Source: Adiantum capillus-veneris
Taxonomy: Eukaryota > Streptophyta > Polypodiopsida > Polypodiales > Pteridaceae
DNA length: 64,000 bases
NCBI GenBank assembly: GCA_014529385.2
Contig: CM043966.1
Location: 106,591,587 to 106,655,586, forward strand
Reading direction: 5' to 3'
Part shown: positions 8,995 through 20,248 of the stretch, piece after piece
Layout: each line of letters starts with the position of its first letter
Numbering within the stretch: position 1 is the stretch's first letter
Position numbers and translations under genes: made by a program
Notes under the pieces: generated by a model
Databases searched by the model: none
What the model was told of the DNA's origin: nothing
What the model saw: the letters and a program-made list of their open reading frames with translations, nothing else

Positions 8995-9858
8995 CTAATG
9001 CTCATGGCTCAAACAGCGAGCAAGCTGCATATCCTTGGGCATAATCATTACACGCTTTCCATGGATGGCACATAGGTTCGCATCCTCGAATATGCTAGTT
9101 AGATATTGCTTTGTTGCCTCTTGGACGGCCTCTATGGCCACGGCGCCCATCCAAAACTCAGTGTTGTAGATTTTCAAAACCTCCCTGCAAAGCCTTGCAA
9201 AAGGGGCCCTCCGAATCAAGAGCTCAGTGCTCTTCTGATAGTGGTGAATCTCCACAAATGCACGGCTGCGCTTTCGCACCTTCTGAGGTCGACGGGGAGG
9301 TGCATTTGTTGCACGAGTTGGGGCAGCTTGCTTCCTCTTCTTGTAGACAATGCTCTTTCTCTTTTTCGGCCGTAGAGGCACCTCTAGCACCTCATATTCC
9401 AATTCCACCCACTCTTCATCTGATCCGTACTCTTCACTATTGAGCGGATGTGATGGTGTGGGTCCACTCCCTTTAGGGAGTGTCTTACTCCCAGTAGACA
9501 TGTGAGCGGCATAAGTTTGTATTTTGACACCAACCCATGGGGGATCATCATCGGTTTGCATCTCTTCGAAGCCTTTTGACCGTTGTTTTTGGTTATTTAT
9601 TTCTTTTCCTTGGTCGTTCTCATGTGCCGTGTTGCCCTCAGAATCGTTGGAGTCCAATGAATAGACAACAAGGCGATGCTTCCTTCTCTCTTTTCCTGTT
9701 GTAGAGGACTAACCATGTTGATTTGAAGCTCCACCTTCTTCTGTGTGGAGCTCACCTTGAACTTGTGAAGTTCCAGCTTCTTTTGCTGTAGCTGGGATTC
9801 GTTGGCCATCTGGGCCCTCTGGATATGAAATCCTTGCCGTTTGTTTTGTTCTTGCCAT
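8995..9858 (-). CDS. Divergent histone H3-like protein with long linker and isoleucine at tail position 9
   Basis: ATG 9858 (context GCTACCATGG) opens with MARTKQTAR, identical to the histone H3 tail, then I9-S10 where H3 has K9-S10; the K14 and K27 regions are not conserved either. The C-terminal about 92 residues are an H3 histone fold: YQKSTELLIR, a first loop of canonical length, FEDANLCAIHGKRV and IMPKDMQLAR. Arg83 appears replaced by Trp. About 140 residues between are an acidic stretch (EEYGSDEEW) followed by a basic one (KKRK, RRPQKVRKR). The frame holds one TAG at 9711-9709. A 60-nt in-frame intron (CAAG|GTGAGC at 9756/9755 to ACAACAG|G at 9696/9695) would remove it and leave 267 residues, about twice normal H3 length. 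A centromeric H3 is less likely because the first loop is not extended. It lies just downstream of, and on the same strand as, a decayed transposon-like gene. Confidence 0.75.
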
Positions 9859-9900
9859 GGTAGCACCTAGTATGAAAAATGACAAAATGAGCGGCTTCAA

Positions 9901-9911
9901 CCTTTAAATAG
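9901..9911 (-). promoter_or_regulatory. TATA box of the H3-like gene
   Basis: On the minus strand CTATTTAAAGG lies about 45 bases upstream of ATG 9858, leaving room for a short leader of roughly 15-20 bases. This separate promoter suggests the H3-like gene is transcribed independently of the larger gene upstream. Confidence 0.55.
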
Positions 9912-10001
9912 AGGTTTTTGGGATTTGGGCCCTTTCACACTATGCGGCCAATTAAGTCAAAAACTCAAATAAACCAATTGAATTTAACAAGTAAACTTGG
10001 A

Positions 10002-12876
10002 TCATGCGGACAGTTGACGCGACACCCAAACGCTGCCATTTTGATACTTAGTTGCACGCCAAGACTCATGGCCTAGGGCCGCTCGCAAGCGTTTCCACTT
10101 CTCATATGCTGCAGTACGAGAGGTCTTGCGTAACTGCTTTGCTAACATCGACTCTCTTGCCTTCTCAATAGTGTGAGTTCTCCCAAAGGTGTGCCTAAAA
10201 AACCAGTTAAACATCTCTTGGGAGGTAGTTGGAGTGTGAACTACCACCACCATGCCGAGTATTCTTGAAGTAGACTCCTTTTTCTCGATAGTGGGACTTC
10301 TATATGCCTTGTGTACTCCATATATCAAGCGAACCATAGCGATCCATGTAGTATATGCATCATGCACATAGAGAATATGCTAAAACAACCAAAAAGGAGA
10401 TAAGCCAATAGAAAAGTTGCATTTTCAAACATTTCATATCTATTAAGTCCGTTAAAACAAACCATGTAGTGTGTAAGCTTGCTTTCAGACCATCCATCCT
10501 TAGCGGCCTTTGTGAACTCATAAAGCACCTTCTTGAACTCCTCTCGCTGCTCAACGGTGGTGCTTGAAAGATTCATCAATTGCACAACCTTTTGAAAGGA
10601 TGACCATACTAGCTTGCGTTGGTTAGCAACCTCCACATTGAGATCTTTGTCCGTCGTGCATGAACACAAATCTTTCCACAACTCCCACCGCTTCTCACTC
10701 GCTAGATTGACACTTGCCTTGTGTACCTGCATTGGAGACTTTGATCTTCTTGAAAAATTGACGTGCCTTGGCTCCATTCATGGAAACCTTATGTGCCACC
10801 TCATATGTCTTCTCCTACAAGTCTCTGCTACAATGTTCACCCTTGATCGGTGACATCCACTCTCATTAAGGAGCGTCTCCACCCCCTGCAAGGAGTCTTT
10901 TGACCATTGAAGGGGATTCATTATGAAAGCATAATCAATGTGATGCTTTAGCATCCTATCAAATATTCGCATAAACACATGCATTGTACAAAAGTGAACA
11001 TTGTTGAGGAAGAAGGGAATTATGGGATTCCACCTAGGATCTTTGCTATCCCTATTGGACACCTCTAGCATATCACATGAAAGAACCGAAGTTTGACACT
11101 CCCTATTTATATGATCATCGTTATCTTCGTCCTGACCTTCCACTTGAGTTGCCCGACTTGTCTTGTGCCCTTTCACATAGAATGGGCAGGGAAGTACAGA
11201 ATTTGCACCTTGTTTGCATCCAAGCATGAAATTTATGGTCTTTAGATCACCACCTAAATGCTATTCAACATCAAACTCCCCACACCCTAGAACCATGAGC
11301 TTCTCATCGTTTATTTTGAGCTTTAATGACCTCTGTGACCCATGGGATTCTACTAAAAATACATGCAAGGACTTCATGTGTCTCTTTCGGAACTTCAATT
11401 GCACCAAGCCACCATATATCCTTCTCTAATTGCACACTAAAAGATGGCTTTGTCGCTTCACTCGAACTACAAGATTTCTTGGCATAAGCTAGGGCTTCAT
11501 TCATAAGTGTGATGCTCATTCTCTCCAACTTTCTCCCTTTTACAATTACACACTCATCCAACTTCAGCACAAACACAAGCTTGTCTTCAAGAACTGCCAA
11601 CAATATAAATCCTCGGAATGCATGTTATGACACATCATAGAGCATGTAGGCAACCCTAAACTAACCTGCATCACTCAAATTGTAGAAAACAACCATGGAC
11701 TGTTGCAATCGTATCAAGTCCACAAAGATATTGTTGATTTTGGTGTAAACAAAGCCTTTGGTCCGCAACACACTGTTAGAAACAGCACTGCTTCCCTTCC
11801 CGCGGCCCTTCCTTCCTTGCAATTTGCTATAGAGCGGCTGAAGAGGCATCATATCGTCAATATACAAGTAGTCCCCTAATCGGTGAACAACATCTTCATT
11901 TGACACTCTCTTGGCAATCGCCACTCTGTGAGGAAGTGGGAATAGGTTTTCAGTGACTCCTCGACTTCTTAATGCATCTTTTAACACTTGATGTATTGCT
12001 TGATAGCCCTTTGTACTAATCCCAACAGCATCACAAATATCCTGAACATCTAGGTCAGTGACAATATTAGAAAAACTTTGAAGAACTCTCTTAGTGATTG
12101 CATCTTTCAAGTGTTTTGCCTCTGGAGCATCAAGCATCCCAATAAAGTCCTCTTTGTTGAAACAAGAACGAAGTAAAGATTCCCGAGCTGACGCATTCTC
12201 GCTGCTGCACGTTTCTTGGATGAAGTTCCTACTACCCAAAACAACAATGATGAGCGGTACTAGACTTAAACAACATGAGGGACATAACATCTTACCTCAT
12301 AGCTGTCACCCTTCGTTTTCTTGCCCCACCACGTGGTGCAAGAGTCTGAATTTTGGACAACTCCCGTTTCCTCACCCTACCTCCCATGGCAGTACTCTTC
12401 ATGTGTGAGAGAGTATCCTCAAGCTTTTTAATTTCATTTTCCTTGGTTGCGATGGTGCTCTTTGCCTCCTCGAGCGCACTAGTAGCTATTTGCATCTGAT
12501 CTTGAAGATTGTGGAAACTCCCTTTCAGCAACTTCCAATGACGCAAGTAGATCTCAGACCGAGCAATCTCGTGTCTGTTGACTCTCTTGCAGTAGCCCAA
12601 CAAACCTTGCTCTCCATTTCCAACATATTGCAACAGTGATGGAAGGTTTGTGAAAGGCGGATAGACATTGAGAGAAGCATCCTTTGGGTACAAGCATCCC
12701 TCTGTCCAGAGATCCACATTCTTATCCCCTTGAGCGCGGCGTTCGTTGGCTGAAGGTAATGTACCCAAGCATGTCTTCTTTGTCGGAACATACTCTTGAG
12801 GTAGGTGCAAGAAAATCCCTGGAGACCTACTGCGTGAAGGGCTTGATGGGACATTGGTCACGTCGTCAAGAGGCAT
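10002..12876 (-). pseudogene. Decayed multi-exon transposon-like gene with very short introns
   Basis: Exon 1 starts at ATG 12876 (earlier frame open to 13053): Ser/Pro-rich, then a coiled coil (about 12510-12400), ending GAG|GTAAGATG at 12296/12295. Exon 2, 12228-11666, ends GCAG|GTTAGT. Exon 3 starts 11593. Phases match at both joins; introns are 67 and 72 nt. Exon 3 runs into a frameshift near 11300, after which another frame reads LGGDLKTINFML, a CPF(Y) motif, then VHFCTMHVFMRIFDRML. Further frame changes and a stop occur near 10780. A last intron, 10462-10380 (83 nt, phase 0), joins LTHYM to HILYVHD; the C-terminal part ends at 10002. Motifs such as GGDLK and the His/Cys-rich core remind me of uncharacterised repetitive proteins found in many eukaryotic genomes; this is recollection, not a match. 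No catalytic function is assigned. Confidence 0.6.
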
Positions 12877-13055
12877 TGTAGGATGGAGAGATAGAGCTTG
12901 AAGGATGGATAGATGGAAAGGAGATGGGTATGTAGGTGCAGCAACAGGTGCAGGTGCAGGTGCAAGGGGGATGGGTGTAGGAGAGGAGCTTAGATTAGGA
13001 GGGAGGGTGGTCAATTTTGGGGGGAATTTCTTAAAGGTTTTGGAGGGAGTCAAAA

Positions 13056-13440
13056 AATGTTGAATTATGAGTAATTTAGCTTAAATATATATATTTTTTA
13101 TATGTATATATGTTGGGGCCACTTTTTAGGGTTTATTTGAAAGTTTTTTTAAAAAGTCACCTTTTTTTACCTCTTTGACCCACGGATTTGATTAGGTGGC
13201 ATGGGAGAGTTAAGAGGCCACTTACAAGTTGGCCAAAAAGCTAGAGAAAAATGCTGAATTATGAGTAATTTAGCTTTAAAATATTTTTTTTTTATATGTA
13301 TATATGTTGGGGCCACTTTTTAGGATTTATTTGAAAGTTTTTTAAAAAGTCACATTTTTTACCTCTTTGACCCACGGATTTGATTAGGTGGCATGGGAGA
13401 GTTAAGAGGCCACTTACAAGTTGGCCAAAAAGCTAGAGAG
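13056..13440 (+). repeat. Tandem duplication of about 193 bp
   Basis: Two almost identical copies start TGAATTATGAGTAATTTAGC at about 13060 and 13254 and run through TATATGTATATATGTTGGGG, CACGGATTTGATTAGGTGGC and AGTTGGCCAAAAAGCTAGAG. They differ by a few bases, so the duplication is young. It lies upstream of the minus-strand transposon-like gene. A homopolymer of C (about 13486-13502) and pyrimidine-rich sequence follow. Confidence 0.9.
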
Positions 13441-13825
13441 AGAAGATAGCATTCTCCCCCCTCCCCCCCTACTTTTCAAATGGTTCCCCCCCCCCCCCCC
13501 CTTCCCCCTACCTTTTTAGGGGTCAAAGGTGGAGGAGACCCTACCAAAATAGCCCCATTCAAAGCCTTTGTACCCCTTAATCTTGGCAAGCTTCCTTGAA
13601 ATTAGGGATTCTTACAAGGCCCATGGAGAGTCCATATTTTTCCTAATGTTAGTGCATGTTGGGTTCAACCCTCATTTACTTTAATGTCACCCCATGGGAA
13701 CACTCCCTTGTGGAGCATGTAGATGAATTGCCATCTTTTTTAGAAGTTTTGCATGGCTACAAAATCTTTTATATACTGTAAGGTTTTTCAATTAAGAAGA
13801 TATAGCGTATCCTTTTTTGTGTGTC

Positions 13826-13835
13826 GACTCTCTCT

Positions 13836-13876
<41 letters not shown>
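13826..13876 (+). repeat. (CT)n tract inside a probable copia 5' LTR
   Basis: About 25 CT units precede the putative LTR end at about 13938. The other copia element in this window also has a CT tract near its LTR end. The upstream LTR border is not clear. Confidence 0.7.
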
Positions 13877-13877
<1 letters not shown>

Positions 13878-13941
13878 TTTCTACCCCCTCTCTCGCCACG
13901 GCTTCTGCATGCCACCATCCTCCCTAAAATTCCCTATCAAT

Positions 13942-15376
13942 TGGTATTAAAGCTATAGGCGAGTTGTAGGCGAGGAGCTTTAGGTGTTGCATACCGCTTC
14001 TCAGGATGCTGTGGGTAGGAGCGCCCAGGCCGTAGGCGGCATCACTTCTCAATACGCAGCAGAGGTAGGCATTCACCACAGGCGGACGCGGCAAGTAGAC
14101 AAGCCAAGGGCGCTTGATGTTGTTTAACTAGGGCGTTTTCTTCTGGCTTATTCAATCAATTTTTGGCATGCCATTTTTGACAGCATCTCAAAACGCATTT
14201 CCTAGGCGGAAGTTCTACAAGCACTAGGTCAAGGCCATAGAGGGCGTTTTGAAATGTTGCACTCCAAGGTACCTCTACAGACATTTTTAAATTGTATCCT
14301 AAAATGTTGCCTACTACAATAGTACAAGGATTTGGCATAGGAAAGCAAAGCATATCAAAAAACTCTTTCTCTCAAGCAGTTCTTAGGCAGTGCAACAGGT
14401 GGTGAGTTGGTGAGACGTTTTGATAGCATCTCAAAAGGCTCTCTTGCAAGGAAACTACGAGCTATTACAATGGGCAAGGCAATTACGAGCTACTATAGCG
14501 GGCAAGGCAACTACGAGCTATTATTGGAATATCAAGCATGGCATCAAAGGTTGATAAATTCAATGGAACCAACTTTTCCACACTTGGCAAATAAAGGTAA
14601 AAGGCTATCTTATGCGGAAAAATATATGGAATGTCATGAAGCCCCTATCAACCGACGAGGTTGGCACATCCGCCGCTGCAGTTACAAGAGCATTCTTTGT
14701 CGACCAAAACCGCAAGGATGAGAAAGCATTATGTATTATTTTGACATCTCTCAAAGACGACTTTATTCATTACTTGGATGACGTGAAATCTTCTAGTGCT
14801 ACCTAGATACAGCTAAAGAAGGTGTTTGGTGCTAAAGCTAAGTATTCAATGATGAGTCTAAAGATGGAGTTGTAATCTCTTGCTATGCATGCCGATGAAC
14901 ACATTACATCTTTAGCCAATTGACTGAAGAGTATTAAAACTCAACTTGTTTATGTGGAAGCCCCAGTGCCATTAGAAGATCTTATAGCTGTTTTATTAAA
15001 AACTTTGCCTAATGAATTCCATCAGAGTGTTACTATTTTAAAAGAGAAAGATTCGCTGCCCTCCTTGGATGGTATCACCAATTCATTGCAAGAAGAAGAA
15101 AAAAGGATATCCCGTACCAATTCTCCCATTAACCCTAGTGCATATACAATATCCCTTGCAATATCCCCATTAGTTCTTCTGATACTCCCAGTGCCTATGC
15201 AGACACTAATTGTGCTTGTACCTCAGCTTCATCTCAACCATCCATGGGTACCACATCTTGTGTCATTTGTGGGCGCAACAATCACCAGACGAAGGATTGT
15301 TTTAAGGAAGAATCCTTGTGTTCATTGTGGTAAGAAAAATCATCCTTCAAATAGATGCTTTGAAAAGGTTAAATGA
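13942..15376 (+). pseudogene. Degenerate Ty1/copia gag with primer-binding site
   Basis: TGGTATTAAAGC at 13942-13953 resembles the initiator-tRNA-Met primer-binding site of copia elements (TGGTATCAGAGC with two changes), so the LTR probably ends near 13938. From about 14545, gag-like coding is scattered over several frames with stops: a KVDKFNGTNF-like start, KSLKDDF-type helices, DLIAVLLKTLPNEF (14954 onward), and two zinc-knuckle relics (CVICGRNNH near 15262 and CVHCGKKNHPSNRCF at 15319-15363). Protease, integrase and reverse transcriptase do not follow; a minus-strand remnant begins directly after, so the element is truncated. Confidence 0.75.
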
Positions 15377-15379
15377 TGA

Positions 15380-17230
15380 CCATATCTTCAAATAGAGCTC
15401 TGGCCAATTTCTCTTTACGTTGCCTAATTTCTTTGTCTTTTTGGCTCTTAATGGCCTGATGTTGTGAAGTCAGGGTTTGATGATCATATCTTTCTTGGGC
15501 CAGTTCTTCTTTGAGAGATTTCAACTCTTGATGAAGTAAAGATGGGTGATGGTGTGTCTTACGTTGCCAAAAGTTGTACCAAGGTGTTGACTGGATCTTA
15601 TATATTGAGTCAAATTTGTGTTGAGTCGGATTTTTGCCAAGTTAGATTTTTGTTGAGTCAAAATTTTGCTGAGTCGATTTTTGCTGAGTCACAATTCTGT
15701 TGAGTCAGATTTTTCCTAACTGATATTTATTATTGAGCCAGATACTGCTGAGTCAGATTTACTATTGAGCCAAATACTGCCAAGTCAGATGTTGAGTCTG
15801 ATATTTGCTGAGCTAGAATATTTTTTGAGTTGGAATATTTCTAGGTTGGAATATTGTTGGGTCGGATTTTGTTGAGTCTGATCTTTTATACCCAGGTTAT
15901 CTTGTTGCGCAGATATAACTACCATTATGTAGTTGTATTTTGCACGAGTTCTGTGAATGGGAATCTAAGCTATGTTTTTCTACACTTTGTGTCTGATGTT
16001 TCTTTTGTGCATTCTTTGTTATATCTAAAGTTTTATGTTTGATATTCTGTGAGTTTGATTACGGAGTGAGTGTCTACCCTCTGTTTGAGAGCATGTGTGA
16101 GCGAGAGAGATTTATGTGTTCTTTGAGCCCCAACACATGGTGCTTTTGACTATACCGTATGACTTTCCAAGCTTTTCATTTTTCTAGTGTTCTTTTTTGA
16201 GTTCCTCTTCCAGCCATTGTTGATAAACTTGTAGTTGGGTGTTCACCTCATTGAAATCTTGAGCCTCTGCAACATTCTATTTTTCCTTGTTTAGTGTAGC
16301 CTATAGCTTTAATCTCATGCCTTGAAGCTCTTCAACTTTGTGTTGTAGCCCTTGATTTGGAGCTTTGCTTTTGCAACTTCAGCTTTTGTCTCTTCCAAAT
16401 CCAATTTCAGTGGTTATTTATAGCTCTTTGACATTAGAATTGTAGCTTGATATGTTCTAGGTGTTCATCAATGTCAAAAGAGTAGATGAGCTTATTTCCA
16501 TCCTCGATAATTGCTTTTGTGCAAGGAGATACTGGTCTTTTTTGTAATGTATTTGGTGTGTTGGCAGTGCCTGCTTCTAGATCTTTATCCTTGGCATTTC
16601 TCTAGTCTTCTCCTGCTCTTGCTTTTGATTTGCTGGGGAGGTTGGCTTCATCTTTTCTAGTTCTTCCACCTTGTCCTTATCTTTGACAATAGGTTGCACC
16701 CTGGAAATTGTTCACGCTTTGTCTCTTGCTTTTTTTCCTGGTCAATAGATTCTTGAGAAGGACAAGGGGTGGTTGGCTGGATGGAGAGGGGTGGCACATT
16801 TTTATTGTGAATTTCTAAAGGTTCCACACTCGTCTCCTCCCTTGGTTGTTCTTCTTCACCATTGTCCTTGTTCTAAGACTAAAAGGAGTCGTTTGATGAT
16901 TCAACATCATCAATTTTTTGCCTTTTTTACTCTTCTTGTGCTCTTTGTGTAGCTTTTAAGCTCATTGTGGATTTGTTGTTGCATGGTGATGGCAAGCTCC
17001 ACATTAGTCATGGTTGTCCTCCTCTTGTACTGCTTTATCTTTTCTATTATTTTTGCCTTTCATTGCTCCAATGTCTTATCGTGATCATCATCCCCTTCGT
17101 CATCTGCATCTGTTTCTAGCGTTTTCTTCTCCTTGGCTACCTTCTTTTGTAGTTCTTCTCTTTGTGTCAGAGCTTCCTCCATGGATCTTTGTGTATGAGA
17201 GATAGGGATGTGTTCTCTTTGTTCAGTTGA
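15380..17230 (-). pseudogene. Minus-strand coiled-coil and acidic coding remnant of a retroelement-like gene
   Basis: Read on the minus strand, several blocks have strong coding character broken by stops: 17225-16960 (SMEEALTQREELQKKVAKEKK, an acidic run DDEGDDDHD, then MTNVELAITMQQQIHNELK), 16440-16190 (heptad-like LDLEETKAEVAKAK and VNTQLQVYQQWLEEELKK), and 15550-15380 (LHQELKSLKEELAQER). The composition suits a coiled-coil gag or structural protein. The upstream part probably lies at 19140-20039, separated by the foldback element at 17236-18997, and a GTTGAGTC minisatellite (15590-15890) also interrupts it. The family is not recognised. Confidence 0.4.
15590..15890 (+). repeat. Degenerate GTTGAGTCRGATTT minisatellite
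   Basis: About 18 imperfect repeats of roughly 14-22 bases built on (G)TTGAGTC followed by GGATTTT or AGATTT. The repeats decay toward 15880. No coding role is evident. Confidence 0.75.
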
Positions 17231-17235
17231 CTTTC

Positions 17236-17779
17236 CATTAGAAAATTTCGAAGGTCATTTGGAGGGCCTTGTAAGAAATTGTATTTCTCTCTCTAGAAAC
17301 TTTTTTTAAAATGCACTTGCACCTTGTGAGTACGTCCAAAAGAAAAACCAGACACTTTAAAAAGTAGATTTATATTCCCAATCGTCCTTGAAAACGGTCA
17401 CTTTTTTATTGAATGTGAGCGTCTTTTTCAGGAGGCAGGTGCGGCGCATTCAAGGCAGCTTACGTCATCACTGAAAGTTGAAAAGTCACAAACTGTCAAA
17501 TAGTGATAGATTTTGAGGCTTTTGACACCACCAATGCGTCCGGAACGCCAAAATACCCTAAAAACGAATGTCTACTTGTCTCATTCCGACATCCGGAGAG
17601 GCAAAAAATGTCAAAAAATCCCAAAAAATGGGCTTTTTACTTAAGGCGCGCGAGGAGGCATTCTAAAATGCTAGAATGCCCCTCTGCGCGCCGTTAGTAC
17701 AAAGCTCCTTTTAGTGATTTTTGGACAATTATCTTTCAAGAAAGCCTACCCATGTTTCTCTATTGCACTTTTGCACCAT

Positions 17780-17831
<52 letters not shown>

Positions 17832-18291
17832 TTCTATAGCTTAGCATATTTAAAGAGAGAGAGAGAGAGAGAGAGAGAGTGAGAGACTCCCATTACTAAC
17901 GGCGCGCGTGGAGCATGTTTTGACCTCAAAAAACACCTCCTCGCGCCGTTAGTATAAGGTAACAGAAAGACTCTCTCTCTCTCTCTCTCTTTCCCCCGCC
18001 TTACTTCCTCTCTCTATAACACTCACACATATACACATAAACACATACACTGGTGGATGCACAGTACTAAAGGCGCGCATAGAGACATGCACACCGGTTG
18101 TGCCTCTCTACGCGTGCCTATAGTATAGAGAGAGAGAGAGAGAGAGAGAGGGGCTCTTTGTGTTTGTGTGTGTGTGTGTATGTTATATTTGTGTGTCTGT
18201 GTGTTTGTGAGTGTGTGTGTCTCTGTGTGTGTGTGTCTGTGTGTGTGTATGTTATATTTGTGTCTCTGTGTGTTTGTGTGTATGTTATATT

Positions 18292-18344
<53 letters not shown>

Positions 18345-18997
18345 TCAAAATGCACTTTGTAGAATTGTAACAATGGGTGTGCGTGCTCACTCTTATAGAC
18401 CCGAAATTATGATCTCTAAGGCTAAGATGATGAAGAAAAAACCTATGTGATAGATGGAGGCCTTTTTAGAGATTTTTTGACATTTTCCTCTCAAAAAGCT
18501 CTCTAAAAGAGGAAAAAAGCGGCTTTTTACTAACGGCGCGCGATGAGGCATTCCAAAATTTTGGAATGCCCCCTCGCGCGCCGTTAGTAAAATGTTCTTT
18601 TAGGGGTTTTTGACATTCTTTGCCTCTTTGGATGTCGGAGCTAGGCAATTGGACATTCATTTCTAGGATATTTGGGCGTTCCGAACGCATTGACAGTATC
18701 AAAAGTTTCAAAATCTTCCACCACTTGATAGTTTTGTAACTTTTTGAATTCTAGTGATGACATAAGCCGTATCAAATGCACCGCATCTACCTTCTGAAAA
18801 AGGTGCTCGCATTAAATGAAAGAGAGTGATCGTCTTCAAGGACCACTAGATTATTAAATGAGGAGAGGGACACCTTTTATATTTTTGTTAATATCAATCT
18901 ATTTTTCTACGTAACGTAGGCTCTTCTCTCATTGGAGGAGCTTATTTTCCTCTCTCTTCCAAAAGGCCCTCCAAAAGACCTCCAAAATCTCCTAATG
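17236..18997. mobile_element. Foldback element of 1.76 kb with long inverted arms and GC-rich palindromes
   Basis: The left end CATTAGAAAATTTCGAAGGTC pairs with the right end (minus strand CATTAGGAGATTTTGGAGGTC). Pairing is best from about 17383 to 17700 against 18870 to 18530: shared words include GTCCTTGAA, CATCACT, AATGCGT, CGGAACGCC and CCGACATCC. Near the inner arm ends and inside are four hairpins built on ACTAACGGCGCGC and its complement (17643-17700, 17893-17955, 18065-18125, 18528-18590). The centre is filled with CT, GA and GT tracts. No transposase or target duplication was found. It splits a minus-strand coding remnant, so it is a later insertion. Confidence 0.7.
17778..18345 (+). 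repeat. Dinucleotide tracts in the foldback element
   Basis: (CT)n at about 17779-17829, (GA)n at about 17853-17880, (CT)n at about 17969-17990, (GA)n at about 18124-18150, then mixed GT/TGTATGTTATATTT repeats from 18158 and pure (GT)n at about 18293-18343. Apparent reading frames here are products of the repeats. Confidence 0.9.
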
Positions 18998-19139
18998 ATT
19001 CGATGGAGAGTGTGCTCTTTCTCCTGTTTGTTGTGTTCTTCATCCTCAGAGTCTGATATTCTAAAGGTGTGTCTCTATTTTTTGGTTTGGTTTCTTTGTT
19101 GAGGTTGATATCTAATTTTGCTTCTTGCCTATCAGATGT

Positions 19140-20039
19140 CTTTTTCTAAGAGCTTGGTCATGCTGATTTCTTTGGTGCTTGAGCTATTGAGGGTCTCACC
19201 ACTGGTCTGACTGCATGCTTTGACTTGTGCAAGAGGTCAAGCTATGACTTAGTTGGTGGAAATTGATCTATCATCCCAAGTGCTTGATAGGCAATTCTAG
19301 TTAGCATTGGCCCTCCATGCATGTATGTCTTGTTCCTTTTGTTGATTTTGAGATTGACTTCGACTAGATGTTCCAGTATATAAGCTCCTAGGTTGCAGCA
19401 AATCATTCTTTGCTATGAGAGCCCAATGGCGATCACTACTCCAATGTGTACGTTTGGCTAGGTATACCTTCGTGGATTTTGGACCTTAAGATGCTGGGGT
19501 ATGAGTCACAATGGACACTTCATCTTTGAGTACACCAAGTCCTTGTAAGTGAACTTGTGCCCTTGCTTCTTTACAAATGCTTTTTCATTATCTGTAGCTT
19601 TGGTCTTGAGCAGCAAGTTATGATTTTCGGGTGATAAATTTAGTGCTTGATTGATCATGCTGGAGGTGGTCCGTACTTTCACTGCTTTGCCATATTTGTT
19701 TTGCAAGGTAGCCTCTCCATTGCATTGAATGGAGGACATGAGCTCATCATGTACTCTTTGAAAGTTGGTCCCCCATGGTTGTAGACACAAGAAGGTATCC
19801 TTTTGTAGAAATTTGGATCCTTTGGTGACTTCTTGTCATTGATGCAAGGTCCATAGTTCTCTTGGGAGTATGGTGATCTTTATTTTTGTTCCATTTGTGG
19901 CTTCAAATCTCCCAATGAAGATATTTGTAGGAATCTTAGTAAACTCCTCCTCCCATATGTGGACCTTTCTCATTTGAGGAGATATCCACCACCTGGTAGG
20001 GGGAGCTTCCCATTGCTTCCTTGGCTATCTGTGAGGCAT
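19140..20039 (-). pseudogene. Minus-strand plant-transposon/gag-like coding remnant
   Basis: Read leftward from ATG 20039, one frame is largely coherent apart from stops: WWISPQMRKVHIWEEEF, then the open block 19790-19506 (FQRVHDELMSSIQCNG, ALNLSPENHNLLLKTK, GHKFTYKDLVYSKMKCPL), then about 19400-19250 with GAYILEHLVEVNLKINK and MHGGPMLTRIAYQALG. The pattern 'ILEHL..IN...M..G..LTRI' is typical of plant retroelement gag-like or 'putative plant transposon' domains; that assignment is from memory. It probably belonged to the same gene as the coiled-coil remnant at 15380-17230. Confidence 0.45.
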
Positions 20040-20248
20040 TATGTGATCATAAATTCAAGTAATTAGATCCAAAATTTGGCCAAAAAGTTGTCGAGAAAAT
20101 TCGATAAAATGCAAACTTGACCATGAAATGAAAAATGAGCATAACTTGATCAAAACAAGTCCAAACTTGACCAAACTTTACCAGTGCAACTAGGACTACT
20201 ACAAGCACTAGGTCAGGTGGTTGTAGGTCTTTTCTAACTCAGGGGGGT

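Noticed and set aside
8995-9657. H3-fold frame as a separate gene with its own start near 9657
   Set aside because: The codon there is TTG, and the upstream MARTKQTAR segment is in the same frame; one gene with an intron or stop is more likely.
8995-9858. Centromeric histone H3
   Set aside because: The first loop has canonical length and the extreme N-terminus is identical to canonical H3, unlike typical centromeric variants; not fully excluded.
18023-18390. Several overlapping open frames rich in Cys-Val, His-Thr or Arg-Glu
   Set aside because: They are translations of GT, CA and GA dinucleotide tracts in the foldback element.
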